From Sphingomonadales bacterium (GTDB lineage Bacteria; Pseudomonadota; Alphaproteobacteria; Sphingomonadales; Sphingomonadaceae): a DNA stretch of 64,000 bases. Position numbers and translations under genes: made by a program. Location of the stretch: NCBI GenBank assembly GCA_016721875.1, contig JADKHG010000002.1, positions 310,001 to 374,000 of the forward strand, read 5' to 3'. Below, piece after piece: positions 1 through 9,296 of this stretch (within the stretch, counting starts at the first letter, position 1; the number at the start of each line of letters is the position of its first letter). The notes under the pieces were generated by a model. The model did not search any database. It saw only the letters and a list, made by a program, of their open reading frames with translations, and was not told where the DNA came from.

Positions 1-2
1 AT

Positions 3-275
3 ACCGATATCAAATCCAAAGCGACCGGACGCGACCGCTTCCTGGCGGCGGTGGCGATGAATGCGCTTTCTATAATTGGTAGGGAACAGTCTTGTCCGGT
101 ATCGGCGCAGGATACGCAATTGGCGGAGGACTTACTTTCCGGAGCGAAAGATATTCGAACGCCCGGCCTGCTTTCCCATCTGCGGTCGCTTGCTTTGCAG
201 AAAATCGCGATCGATGGACCGAAATATGCGTCGTTTGCCGAAGCCCGGCGATTGTGGTGCGAGGACGCTGGCTAA
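3..275 (+). CDS. DUF6285 domain protein, C-terminal part
   Basis: The frame is open from the left edge of the window and ends at a TAA at 273-275, so the start lies outside. The visible 90 residues contain a helical stretch (RDRFLAAVAMNALSIIGRE) that resembles DUF6285, a small protein usually encoded beside a phosphotransferase-family protein and an acyl-CoA dehydrogenase. Its function is not established; the usual neighbours suggest acyl-CoA metabolism. The gene converges on the DUF445 gene with a 4-base overlap of the two stop regions. The family call is from memory of the pattern and is moderately sure. Confidence 0.6.
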   Translation, partial: TDIKSKATGRDRFLAAVAMNALSIIGREQSCPVSAQDTQLAEDLLSGAKDIRTPGLLSHLRSLALQKIAIDGPKYASFAEARRLWCEDAG

Positions 276-1555
276 AGCCAGATGCTGACCGCGTGAATAA
301 CCACGCCAGCCAATCCGCCGACCAATGTTCCGTTGATCCGGATAAACTGCAGATCGCTGCCGACCGCATTTTCTACACGGTCGGTAATGGTGGAAGAATT
401 CCAGCCGCCGATCGTGTCGGACACCAGTGAAACGATATTGTCTCCGTAATTTTGCGATGTGCCTACAATCGCGCGGCGAGCGAAGCGGTTGATCTGGCTT
501 TTCAGCCGCTCGTCATCCTGCAAGGTCGCGCCCAATTTGGTCAGCGCTGAACCGAAGCTGCCAGAGAGCGCCGCATCGGGGTTTCGCGCGGCCTTGAGCA
601 AAGCCTGACGACCCTGTCCCCAAAGTCCGTCAATCCATTTTGCGAAGTTGGGGTTTTTGAGCAGCTCACTCTTCCAGTGATTGACCTTCGCCTGCATTTT
701 CTTGTCATGCCGCAATTTGTGCGCAAGCTGAGCAAGCCCTTCCTCGCCTTTCGCGCGCAACTGATGCTCTGGGTCTGCAGCCATGTCAGCGAGCATTTTC
801 TCAAGGCCCGATACAATGGCGTTGGCCAACCGGTCATCGAGGCCGGTCCAGCGCATGATCGTACCCGCGCGTTCCTCAACCATTTGACGGATGGTCTGCT
901 CGTTTGCTTCGAGGGTTTTCGAAGCCCATTCGACGATGCCGTCGAGAAGGGGCACATGACGACGTTCGGCGATCATTGCGGTTAGCAACTGGCCCAGCAA
1001 AGGTGCCACGTCGAGTTTTTCAAGCTGGGTGCGGATGGCGCCTTTGGCGACATTGCCCATGCGTTCATCGTCGAGGGCCTCGATCATATCGCCGAGCAAT
1101 CGCGAAGCCCCCATGCGCATACGGCCTTCGCCATCGCCCGGAACTGTGAGAAACCGTCCCATTGCCCCCGCTACGTCCATTTTTCCGACGCGCCGGGCAA
1201 CAATTCGAGTCGTCAAGAAATTGCTCCGCAAAAAGGCCGCGAGCGTGCGTCCGATGCGCTCCTTGTTGTTGGGGATGATCGCTGTGTGCGGGATCGGAAT
1301 GCCCAATGGATAGCGGAACAGCGCCGTGACCGCGAACCAGTCTGCCAACCCGCCAACCATACCTGCTTCGGCAAAGGCCGTGAGAAAGGCCCAGTGCGGA
1401 TGCAATTGTCGTTCGAGCTGGTGCCCGACGACAAACAGCACAGCCATCATCAACAGCAATGCCGTCGCAATGCGGCGCATCTTGCGAAGCTCCGCATCGC
1501 GCCAGTCATAACGCTCGCGCTCAGACTGATTGAGTTGGCTAACCGACTTTACCAT
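272..1555 (-). CDS. DUF445 family membrane protein (YjiN-like)
   Basis: The protein has 427 residues, the usual length for DUF445. A charged N-terminal tail is followed by a membrane helix (about residues 27-47), then the conserved segment GMVGGLADWFAVTALFR and the IPNNKERIG motif (about residues 65-105). The long middle is helical and soluble, and a hydrophobic helix closes the C-terminus (GTLVGGLAGVVIHAVSIWL). Such proteins sit in the inner membrane and have no assigned reaction. The ATG at 1555 gives a standard family N-terminus. It lies just downstream of the RND permease on the same strand (19 bases) and may be cotranscribed with it. Confidence 0.85.
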   Translation of the reverse strand: MVKSVSQLNQSERERYDWRDAELRKMRRIATALLLMMAVLFVVGHQLERQLHPHWAFLTAFAEAGMVGGLADWFAVTALFRYPLGIPIPHTAIIPNNKERIGRTLAAFLRSNFLTTRIVARRVGKMDVAGAMGRFLTVPGDGEGRMRMGASRLLGDMIEALDDERMGNVAKGAIRTQLEKLDVAPLLGQLLTAMIAERRHVPLLDGIVEWASKTLEANEQTIRQMVEERAGTIMRWTGLDDRLANAIVSGLEKMLADMAADPEHQLRAKGEEGLAQLAHKLRHDKKMQAKVNHWKSELLKNPNFAKWIDGLWGQGRQALLKAARNPDAALSGSFGSALTKLGATLQDDERLKSQINRFARRAIVGTSQNYGDNIVSLVSDTIGGWNSSTITDRVENAVGSDLQFIRINGTLVGGLAGVVIHAVSIWL

Positions 1556-1574
1556 TGAAGATCAGAACGCAGAG

Positions 1575-4500
1575 TCACTCAGCCGGTTGCAAGCCACCAG
1601 CAGGAAAAGCGGGAGGACGCTTTTTTCGCCGATTTTCATCTTCGCCATGATCGTCATTGGGATCGTAAGTCAGAAGTTTTCCGCGCAACCACGGTCCCAA
1701 CCGTTTTTCTAGGCCGTCGGACAGACTGAAGCCAGCCGGCACGATCAACAGCGTCAGCAATGTGGAAACAACCAATCCGCCGATCACAACGGTCCCCATT
1801 GGTGCCCGCCACGCGCCATCTCCTGACATTGACAAGGCAGTTGGTACCATGCCTGCGGTCATTGCCACAGTCGTCATTAAGATCGGCTGCGCACGCTTGT
1901 GCCCGGCCTCCATGATCGCCTGATATTTGGGGACGCCCTTATCCATTTCCTCAATCGCAAAGTCGATGAGCAGGATCGAGTTTTTGGCGACAATGCCGAA
2001 CAGCATCAGCACACCGATAAACACCGGCATCGAAATCGGCTGGTTGGCGATCAACAGCGCGAGGAAGCCACCCAGGGGAGCCAAGAGCAGCGATCCCATG
2101 TTCACCAGCGGCGACATGAAGCGTTTGTACAAGAGAACCAATACAGCGAAGACCAGCAAAATACCGGAGATCAGGGCCATCGTGAAGCCCTCCTGCATTT
2201 CCTGTTCCCATTCTTGCGAACCGAACGGTGCACGCGAAATTCCCGCAGGAAGAGTTTTCATGATCGGCAACGCATCGATTACCTTGTCAGCACTAGAACT
2301 GACAATGCCAGGCGCAAAGTCGGCTCCAACGAACACGCGGAATTTCTGATTTTGGCGTTGGATCGCAGTCGGTCCTGCCCCAAATTCGATGTCGGCAATC
2401 CGCGAAAGAGGAACAGAGCCACCACTTGTGGTCGCTACTGGCAGGTTGCGGATATTGTCAATATTCTGCCGCGAATCCTTACCCAGCATTACTCGTATCG
2501 GAATCTGGCGATCCGAAAGCGAGAATTTCGCGGCATTTTGGTCGATATCGCCCAGCGTAGCGATCCGGATCGCTTGGCTGAGGGCAATCGTGCTAACCCC
2601 CAATTGTGCAGCGATGTCCTGACGGGGCTTGATGATCAATTCTGGACGCTGCAGGTCGGCGCCAACCCGTGGCGCGCGCAGTTCTTTAAGGCCTTTCATC
2701 TGCTCGACCAAAGTCGCGGCGGTTTTTTCAAGCAAAATCGGGTCACTACCCGAAAGCATCACTGAAACGTCACGTCCCGTACCTCCACCACCGCCAGGTC
2801 CGTTGGTCATGAACGTGACGCGAGCATCGGCAATATTCTGAAACAGAGGGCGTAAGTCTTCTTCAAATTCCTGATCTGTGCGTTCGCGGTCGTCTTTTTT
2901 TACTACAAATATGAAACCACTGCCTTCGCCGACGCGGTGCATCGCAGTTTTGATTTCTGGCTGCTTGGCGATAATTTCAGCAACTTCATCCATCACCTCG
3001 CGCGTGCGATCAAGCGTGGTGCCGGGAACCATTTCGATCCGAACACGGTGGAAACCATAATTGCCGTCAGGGAAGAATTGCATGTTTAGGCCTGCTGCAG
3101 TCCCGATCATTGCGACGAAGGACAGAAGTGCAATCCCCATTACCCAGACGCGGTGATCGTGCATACGGGCGCGCAACCTACGACCCAGATTTTGATACCA
3201 AAGTCCAAAATTTCCGCCAATGACACGAATGATCAGGCTGGATAGTACCCACGCTCCAATCAGTGACACCAAGGACACTGCCAAAGCGAACAGGGTCGGC
3301 ACCGGCAAACCTGCCTTCAGGACGATTGCCATTCCCCCGCTAAAGGCTGCGAAGGACGCGGCGATAATAGCCGCGACAATAAGCAACAATAGCAGCGGAT
3401 ACCAAAGATGTGTGGTGGCTTTCTCAAGACCCTTGCGGCGAACTTCTGCTTTGGAGCTATCGAGCGACCATCGGAGAATTTTCATATACCAGTCCATTAA
3501 AGGACCTTCGCCATGCTCTGCGGTTCCTGCGGATTTCAGGAAGTAAGCAGCAATCATCGGTGTGATCATGCGAGCCACTGCTAGACTGATCAGAACCGAA
3601 ATCACGACAGTCAGGCCAAAATTTCTGAAAATTTGACCCGATACGCCAGGCATTAGGCCAACCGGCAAAAACACCGCGACAATGGAGAAGGTCGTCGCAA
3701 CAACGGCAAGACCGATCTCATCAGCGGCATCAATCGACGCCTGGTATGCAGATTTGCCCATTCGCATATGTCGGACGATATTCTCGATCTCCACAATGGC
3801 ATCGTCAACAAGTACCCCCGCGACCAAACCAAGCGCGAGCAGCGACATGGTGTTCAGTGTGAAATCCATCAGGTCGAGGAACCAGAAGGTAGGAACAGCC
3901 GACAGTGGGATGGCGATCGCTGAAATGATCGTAGCGCGCCAGTCCCGAAGGAACAGGAACACGACCACGATAGCCAGCAACGCACCTTCGATCATCGCCG
4001 CCATCGAGCTTTTATACTGCGCCTTGGTGTAAGTTACGCTGTTGAACAACTCGACAAATTCGACGCCCGGATATTCTTTCTTGATGGCCTCCATTTCGGC
4101 GACTGCACCATCAAAAACTGTGACGTCTGAGGCGCCGCGCGCGCGCGCCATGCTGAAAGTGACAACCTGTTTGCCCTTTACAAAGGCCATATTGCGCTGT
4201 TCGCTATAGGCGTCGGAAACTTCGGCGACATCAGCGAGTTTCACACTGCGCCCGCCGCCCAGACTGATTTGCGACTGGCTGAGTGCAAAGGCATCGTCGG
4301 CATTACCCAATACGCGCACCGATTGCCTTGATCCTGCAATTTCGGCTTGCCCGCCGGCTGCGTTGATATTTTGCTGCCGTAATATGCCGTTGACTTGGCT
4401 TGCTGTCACACCCAACGATTGCATTTTTCCGGGATTAAGGATGACCCGAATTTCGCGGTTAACCCCTCCATTGCGTGAAACTGAAGCCATGCCTTCGACA

Positions 4501-5009
4501 GAAAGCAAACGCCGGGAGACGGTGTCGTCAATGAACCAACTCAACTGCTCAAGCGTCATGTCCTGAGTCTGTACTGCGAAATAGGCGATAGGTTCGCTCG
4601 ACACTTGCTCCTTGAAAACCTGCGGTTCCAAAATGCCATCGGGCAGGTCGCCGCGAATCTGATCGACGGCGTTCTTCACCTCGCTCACCATTGCATTCAC
4701 ATCTTCGCCGATTTCAAATTCGGCGATAACGCTGGTGTTTCCTTCAGTCGCGGTGGCGCTGATGTTGCGGATACCTTGTACGCTGCGAACAGCCGATTCG
4801 ACCTTTTGCGTGATCTGGTTGGTGATTTCGGTCGGCGACGCGCCGGGTTGCGAGATACTGACCACAACAATCGGAAATTCGATGTCGGGCATGTCCTGGA
4901 CATCCATATTCCTGAAGCTGATAATACCAGCCAATGTCAGACCCAAAAACAGGATAATCGGAATTATCGGGTTGCGGATTGACCATGCCGAAATGTTGCG
5001 GAAGTTCAT
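1575..5009 (-). CDS. RND efflux permease (HAE-1/AcrB type)
   Basis: This is the inner-membrane proton-driven pump of a tripartite efflux system. It begins with the typical N-terminal cytoplasmic helix and TM1 (about residues 10-30), followed by the porter domain (DMPDIEFPIVVVSISQPGAS), the TM2-TM6 block and the TM4 charged region (GVLVDDAIVEIENIVRH, about 400-416). A second half repeats this layout and ends with the TM10 segment GIVAKNSILLIDFAIEEM. At 1144 residues it is about 100 longer than usual. The extra length is a segment between about residues 510 and 615 with two or three additional hydrophobic stretches, where ordinary family members have only a short linker before TM7. Its adaptor gene lies 23 bases upstream. 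Substrate cannot be told from the sequence. Confidence 0.93.
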   Translation of the reverse strand: MNFRNISAWSIRNPIIPIILFLGLTLAGIISFRNMDVQDMPDIEFPIVVVSISQPGASPTEITNQITQKVESAVRSVQGIRNISATATEGNTSVIAEFEIGEDVNAMVSEVKNAVDQIRGDLPDGILEPQVFKEQVSSEPIAYFAVQTQDMTLEQLSWFIDDTVSRRLLSVEGMASVSRNGGVNREIRVILNPGKMQSLGVTASQVNGILRQQNINAAGGQAEIAGSRQSVRVLGNADDAFALSQSQISLGGGRSVKLADVAEVSDAYSEQRNMAFVKGKQVVTFSMARARGASDVTVFDGAVAEMEAIKKEYPGVEFVELFNSVTYTKAQYKSSMAAMIEGALLAIVVVFLFLRDWRATIISAIAIPLSAVPTFWFLDLMDFTLNTMSLLALGLVAGVLVDDAIVEIENIVRHMRMGKSAYQASIDAADEIGLAVVATTFSIVAVFLPVGLMPGVSGQIFRNFGLTVVISVLISLAVARMITPMIAAYFLKSAGTAEHGEGPLMDWYMKILRWSLDSSKAEVRRKGLEKATTHLWYPLLLLLIVAAIIAASFAAFSGGMAIVLKAGLPVPTLFALAVSLVSLIGAWVLSSLIIRVIGGNFGLWYQNLGRRLRARMHDHRVWVMGIALLSFVAMIGTAAGLNMQFFPDGNYGFHRVRIEMVPGTTLDRTREVMDEVAEIIAKQPEIKTAMHRVGEGSGFIFVVKKDDRERTDQEFEEDLRPLFQNIADARVTFMTNGPGGGGGTGRDVSVMLSGSDPILLEKTAATLVEQMKGLKELRAPRVGADLQRPELIIKPRQDIAAQLGVSTIALSQAIRIATLGDIDQNAAKFSLSDRQIPIRVMLGKDSRQNIDNIRNLPVATTSGGSVPLSRIADIEFGAGPTAIQRQNQKFRVFVGADFAPGIVSSSADKVIDALPIMKTLPAGISRAPFGSQEWEQEMQEGFTMALISGILLVFAVLVLLYKRFMSPLVNMGSLLLAPLGGFLALLIANQPISMPVFIGVLMLFGIVAKNSILLIDFAIEEMDKGVPKYQAIMEAGHKRAQPILMTTVAMTAGMVPTALSMSGDGAWRAPMGTVVIGGLVVSTLLTLLIVPAGFSLSDGLEKRLGPWLRGKLLTYDPNDDHGEDENRRKKRPPAFPAGGLQPAE

Positions 5010-5032
5010 GTTAGTGTTCCGTTCGCCTCGGC

Positions 5033-6212
5033 TTACTGCTTCTTCAACAGTTTGGGATTGATGGTTTCGCCCGGATTCAAGAAACCGCCAGCATAAAGAA
5101 CAACGCGTTCGGTGCCATCAAGCCCGTCGGTGATAATGAGCCCGCTTGCGGTTACATCACCGGTTTTGACTCCACGACGAACAACCTTGTTGTCCTTGCC
5201 AACTATGTAGACAAAGCTGCCATCCTTGTCATTTTGTACGGCAGATTCAGGAAGGACGGGCGCTGCCATTGCACCGGCCTTGATCTGGACACTGGCGAAA
5301 CCACCTGGCTTGAGCGCACGATCAAAGGGCAGGGCGATGCGCGCAATGCCCTGACGCGTTTGCGCGTTGATCATCGGAGCAATTTGCCAGATTTTTCCGG
5401 TAAACTGCCGATCAGTGCCGACAGGGGTGACCGAAGCAGCTACGCCAAGCGAGACTGCCGCCAGGTCGTTTTCGCTCAACTGGGCCTGCAACTCAAGCTC
5501 ACCGCCATTGGCCACTCGGAACAATACGCCAGTCCCTTGACCCACAATCTGTCCGGGTTCGACCTTGCGTTCCAGCACATAGCCGCCAACCGGGGCGCGT
5601 ATGTCGAGGCGAGCAGTTCGAGCGCGCATTTCACGCAACTGCGCTTCGGTCACGCCGACGCGGGCCCGTGCACTGTCGCGGGTTGCGGTTTTACGATCCA
5701 CATCGGCCTTGGAAATAAATCCGCGATCCACCAGTTGCAGTGCGCGGTCGAGTTCGTTCTGAGCAAGCCGCAGATCGGCGCGTGAGGCGTTGATCTGGGC
5801 TTCAATGCCAGCAATTTGCTGTGTCTGCACCGAACGTTCGATAGTCGCCATTACCTGGCCTTGCTGTACCCAATCGCCAGCATCGACAAATACTCGCGCG
5901 ACTTGTCCGCCTTCGCCGACAACACCGACAGGCACCTCGCCGTGCAGCGAGTGTGCCGGTGGCGTTAATTGCGCGAACAACTGTATCGCTGCCTGGGGCA
6001 ACCACGGTCACAGTCTGCGCCTGAGCCTGTTTGTCTGCGGCACTATTCGCAGCTCCTTCGTCCTTGCCGCCGAAAATGAAATAGGCTGCAGCCAGCGCCG
6101 CAATGGTCAATATAACCAGCGCGACAATGATGTTGCGCTTACGGCGCTTTTGCTCCGCCGCCTGCGGATCGAGCAGGTCAGTTTCACTTGTCAGGCTGGT
6201 CTCGTAGTTCAT
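5033..6212 (-). CDS. RND efflux periplasmic adaptor (frameshifted)
   Basis: This is the membrane-fusion protein that links the permease to an outer-membrane channel. The N-terminal part, from the ATG at 6212 (preceded by GGAAGAAAA), has a cytoplasmic tail, a membrane anchor (NIIVALVILTIAALAAAYFIF) and the start of the barrel (ATGTLAARR). The frame is lost near 5936-5946. The other frame continues with the lipoyl/hairpin region (EVPVGVVGEGGQVARVFVDA) and the beta-barrel and ends at 5033. Joining the halves by removing one base or adding two gives a full-length adaptor of about 390 residues. Both halves look unmutated, so a sequencing error is more likely than a dead gene. The permease follows after 23 bases. 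Confidence 0.85.
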
Positions 6213-6410
6213 TTTTCTTCCAAGTTTCAATGGCATAGCTATGTCCGAAATGCCAGACCCAGCTGTATTACCGCAATAAATCACCTCATGCAAGCCGAGG
6301 GGTTTTAAACATTACGCATAACTAAGGCGCTTTTCATCCATCGAATATAGAAAAATTGTATCAGTACGACAGCAATCGACAAGCAGCATCGGCGATTATT
6401 GCAGACGGCA

Positions 6411-6457
6411 AAAAGGGCTGCTCCGTCCGACTGATCGCCGATGCGGGGCAGCCCTTT
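6411..6457 (-). terminator. Rho-independent terminator after the GlsB/YeaQ gene
   Basis: On the minus strand the arms AAAGGGCTGC and GCAGCCCTTT flank a loop of about 25 bases and are followed by T residues. It sits about 20 bases past the stop of the small membrane protein gene. The long loop lowers the confidence. Confidence 0.6.
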
Positions 6458-6476
6458 GAGCTTGAGTAGAAGGTGT

Positions 6477-6740
6477 TTAGCGGACGCGACCGCGCTGAAC
6501 GAGGTTCATGATTCCCAAAACAATGACCGCGCCGACAAACGCGACGACCAAACCGGTGACGGAAAATTCTTTGACCGAACCGACGATACCGAATTGATTG
6601 GCAATCAGGTTGCCGACGACCGAGCCAACACAGCCGGCGACGACATTCCACATGATTCCCATCGATGCATCGCGGTTCATCACTTTGCTAGCCAGCCAGC
6701 CTGCGATACCGCCCACGATAATAGCAATAATCCAACCCAT
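6477..6740 (-). CDS. GlsB/YeaQ/YmgE family stress-response membrane protein
   Basis: The 87-residue protein starts at ATG 6740 behind a strong ribosome site (AAAGGAGGAAAAAG). The open frame extends further upstream, but this start matches the family. It has three hydrophobic segments: GWIIAIIVGGIAGWLASKVM, then NVVAGCVGSVVGNLIANQF, then the C-terminal LVVAFVGAVIVLGIMNLV. Glycine-rich packing is typical of these transglycosylase-associated proteins, which are induced by stress in enterobacteria. It is a single-gene unit between its own terminator and a second terminator at 6861. Molecular function in the family is poorly defined. Confidence 0.85.
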   Translation of the reverse strand: MGWIIAIIVGGIAGWLASKVMNRDASMGIMWNVVAGCVGSVVGNLIANQFGIVGSVKEFSVTGLVVAFVGAVIVLGIMNLVQRGRVR

Positions 6741-6860
6741 CTTTTTCCTCCTTTTGAAACGCCCCGAAAAGGTTGGGCATTGTCGGAATGATAGCGTGTG
6801 GCGCATTGAATCAAAGCGGCAATTTTCATCGGGCATGTAAAACCCGTGCCAAATGACGCG

Positions 6861-6891
6861 AAAAGCCCCCGAGGTTCAGTCGGGGGCTTTT
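6861..6891. terminator. Bidirectional-looking terminator hairpin
   Basis: The 12-base arms AAAAGCCCCCGA (6861-6872) and TCGGGGGCTTTT (6880-6891) pair perfectly around a 7-base loop. T-runs result on both strands. It lies 30 bases past the stop of the minus-strand DUF1153 gene, which it most likely terminates. Confidence 0.85.
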
Positions 6892-6921
6892 CAAAAATGC
6901 TTCGCTTTTTGAAGCAGTTAA

Positions 6922-7221
6922 TCAGTATTTCTGCTGGCGCTCATACAGATCGCGATAATGCTGAATCCGCGTGACACGCAGGCCCGGCATTCCCGACCTA
7001 TCTATGGCACGTTGCCAAGAGGCAAATTCTTCGAGCGTCAAACCATAGCGTTCGCACACTTCGCTGATGCTCAGCAATCCGCCATTCACCGCAGCGACGA
7101 CCTCGGCTTTGCGCCTCACAACCCAGCGGGTCGTGTTCGGTGGCGGCAACGAGTCGACAGTAAGCGGTTCGCCGAGCGGACCAATGACCTGAGCTGGCCG
7201 GATTTTCTGGTTTTCGATCAT
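6922..7221 (-). CDS. sciP: DUF1153 protein, SciP-like CtrA inhibitor
   Basis: The 99-residue protein matches DUF1153. The conserved features are the IGPLGEPLTVDSLPPPNTTRW opening, the RRKAEVVAAVNGGLLS helix and a helix-turn-helix-like stretch (ISEVCERYGLTLEEFASWQ). In Caulobacter the family member SciP binds CtrA and blocks activation of CtrA-dependent promoters in part of the cell cycle. The same role here is an inference from the family. The start at 7221 gives a full-length family protein. It lies 7 bases after a small hypothetical gene on the same strand and ends before a strong terminator at 6861-6891. Confidence 0.85.
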   Translation of the reverse strand: MIENQKIRPAQVIGPLGEPLTVDSLPPPNTTRWVVRRKAEVVAAVNGGLLSISEVCERYGLTLEEFASWQRAIDRSGMPGLRVTRIQHYRDLYERQQKY

Positions 7222-7228
7222 ATCGTCC

Positions 7229-7603
7229 TTAAGCCTCCATGCCCCACTGCGGTTGCCCTGCTTTATGGTTTAGACAATCTAGCGCATGGTCTTTGCCGTT
7301 CTCTGAAGCAGAACGGTAAACGGGAGTTTCATACATTGCGTTTTTGGCCTGTTGCCTGTGGTCTGACGGAAAAAAGGCACCGCTTGGCGCGGCGACTGAA
7401 ACCTTGCCTGACAAAAGGTCCATCCGTGCTTCGATTGAGTCCACGACGTTAACAGCCGCCGCCTTTTGCGAAAGCAGTGCCAGCACCGTGCTGCTCATCG
7501 ACTGGCGCGCTACGGCCTTTGCGGTCAATGCACGAAAATTGCACTGAGCGAATCGGGGCCTGCTTGACCGTCTCGGATGGGGGAAGTCCATTTCCATATG
7601 CAT
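7229..7603 (-). CDS. Hypothetical protein upstream of the SciP-like gene
   Basis: This frame of up to 124 residues ends 7 bases before the SciP-like gene, which suggests one transcript. The most protein-like part begins at an internal ATG at 7498 (SSTVLALLSQKAAAVNVVDSIEARMDLLSGKV) and is amphipathic and helical. The first 35 residues are Arg-rich and may not be translated. I see no clear ribosome site before either start. I do not recognise the family. The overlapping plus-strand frame at 7344-7547 looks worse. Coding status is likely but unproven. Confidence 0.45.
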   Translation of the reverse strand: MHMEMDFPHPRRSSRPRFAQCNFRALTAKAVARQSMSSTVLALLSQKAAAVNVVDSIEARMDLLSGKVSVAAPSGAFFPSDHRQQAKNAMYETPVYRSASENGKDHALDCLNHKAGQPQWGMEA

Positions 7604-7724
7604 GGTTTTACAGGTGCGTTGATAACGTCTGGTAAAAGCGGCATTCAGAAGCCATTAGGCGGAGTTAATAACGGTTAGCCTTTGCCGGCTTTACATGTTC
7701 CATTTCGAGAAAGCGCCGCACAAA

Positions 7725-8878
7725 ATGGCGGAAAACCGAGTGACCCAGAAAAATTCAGACCCATCCATTTTTCCTGATCCCGAGCAAAATTTGTTTCAAT
7801 TGGCCGGTGGAGCGAAGGGAAAACGAATCGTTGTCGCCATGTCAGGCGGCGTAGACTCGTCGGTTGTCGCCGCTTTGGCTGCCGCATCGGGTGCCGAAAC
7901 CATTGGCGTGACGCTCCAGCTTTACGATCATGGCAGCGCGGTCAAACGTGCGGGAAGCTGCTGTGCAGGGCAGGATATCCGAGATGCACGAGCGGTCTCG
8001 GATAAATTGGGAATCGCGCATTATGTCTTCGACCATGAAAGCCGTTTTCGCGATTCGGTAATCGACCAGTTCGCCGATGAGTATCTGAGCGGCCGTACGC
8101 CGATCCCCTGTGTTCGCTGCAATATGGGGGTGAAATTCACGGATTTGTTCCGGCTGGCGCGCGAATTGGGGGCGGATTGTCTGGCAACCGGACATTATGT
8201 GCGACGGGTTGAAGGGGCGGACGGAGCCGAAATGCACCGGGCACTCGATCCGGCGCGAGATCAAAGCTATTTCCTGTTTGCAACCACGGGCGAACAACTT
8301 GACTATTTGCGCTTCCCGCTGGGCGGATGCCCAAAGACAATGTCCGAGCGATAGCCAGACAACTCGATCTGGTGGTTGCGAACAAGCCGGACAGCCAAGA
8401 TATTTGTTTCGTACCCGAAGGCGATTATGCCAGCGTCGTCCGCAAGGTAAGGCCCGAGGCAGAGAGCGATGGCCCCATCGTCGATATGCAAGGCCAAGAA
8501 CTGGGGCGGCACAAAGGGCTGATCCATTATACCGTAGGCCAACGGCGCGGTCTGGAAATTGGCGGACTGGCTGAGCCGGTATATGTGGTTCGCCTTGAAC
8601 CCGAGACTCAATCGGTTGTGGTAGGGCCAAAGCGTGCGCTGGCAGTCAGCGCCGCGCGCATATCCGAACCCAATTGGCTGGCTGACGTTGAAGGCAGACC
8701 TGTAATGGCCAAGGTCCGGTCCCTTGCCAAGCCGGTCCCCGCGCGGATTGAGGGTGAATGGCTGCGTTTTGATGGCGAAGAATATGGCGTTGCGCCCGGC
8801 CAGGCCGCGGTTCTCTATTCTGATGACCAGGTCTTGGGTGGTGGCTGGATCGAGGAGACCGAGGCAGCAGTCACCTAA
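7725..8878 (+). CDS. mnmA: tRNA-specific 2-thiouridylase MnmA (frameshifted)
   Basis: MnmA adds sulfur to U34 of tRNA Lys, Glu and Gln, using ATP and persulfide from a cysteine desulfurase relay. The first frame carries the PP-loop (SGGVDSS, residues 40-46), the AGSCCAGQD motif and the catalytic PCVRCN cysteine, and runs into a stop at 8354. The second frame starts at 8327 and carries MPKDNVR, SQDICFVP with the second catalytic cysteine, and the C-terminal barrel. The halves join perfectly (FPLGG to MPKDNVR) if one base is added in CTGGGCGGATG near 8325. I chose ATG 7725; an upstream ATG at 7695 is possible. A one-base sequencing deletion is the likeliest cause. Confidence 0.88.
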
Positions 8879-8893
8879 TTGAAGGTCCTGACC

Positions 8894-9271
8894 CTAATCG
8901 AGTGCTTCGATTTCTTTTTCGTTCAACTGAACGCAACCAAATGCACCGCGTCGTTCCGCTACCGCATGCGCCAAAAACGGAACCGATGCCGTCACGCGCT
9001 TGTTTGCGTCATCATCGCTGATCGATACCAGCGCCATGCCGTCTTCGAAATCGCTTTCGCAGGAACCCAAGGAGCGACCTTCTACATAGCGGCAAGAACA
9101 GCCGACATGCGCGCCGTAAGCTGCTCCGGCTTTCGCCTCTGCCTTGATGCTGGCAAAATTGAACATTAACCACAGCAGTGCCAGAGCGAGAAAGGCAACG
9201 AGTACAAAAAGCAACTTCTGACGGTTCGACAGCGGTGGCTTTTTAGCGGAGGGTGAAGTTGCGGTTGCCAT
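8894..9271 (-). CDS. Conserved hypothetical, single-pass membrane protein
   Basis: The 125-residue protein has a short charged N-terminus, one membrane helix (LLFVLVAFLALALLWLMFNF, about residues 20-40) and a soluble C-terminal part with several cysteines (GCSCRYVEGRSLGSCE, then FGCVQLNEKE). The orientation predicts a periplasmic domain where the cysteines could form disulfides. The family is not recognised. It is divergent from the serine hydrolase gene, with only 25 bases between starts. Confidence 0.65.
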   Translation of the reverse strand: MATATSPSAKKPPLSNRQKLLFVLVAFLALALLWLMFNFASIKAEAKAGAAYGAHVGCSCRYVEGRSLGSCESDFEDGMALVSISDDDANKRVTASVPFLAHAVAERRGAFGCVQLNEKEIEALD

Positions 9272-9296
9272 AGTCCATTCATTTGGTGCATGCGGG

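Noticed and set aside
1899..2765. A 288-residue plus-strand frame inside the RND permease gene
   Set aside because: It is antisense to a highly conserved part of the pump and translates to a polar, low-complexity sequence.
7344..7547. Plus-strand frame opposite the small gene before the SciP-like gene
   Set aside because: It has no ribosome site or family pattern and competes with a better minus-strand frame.
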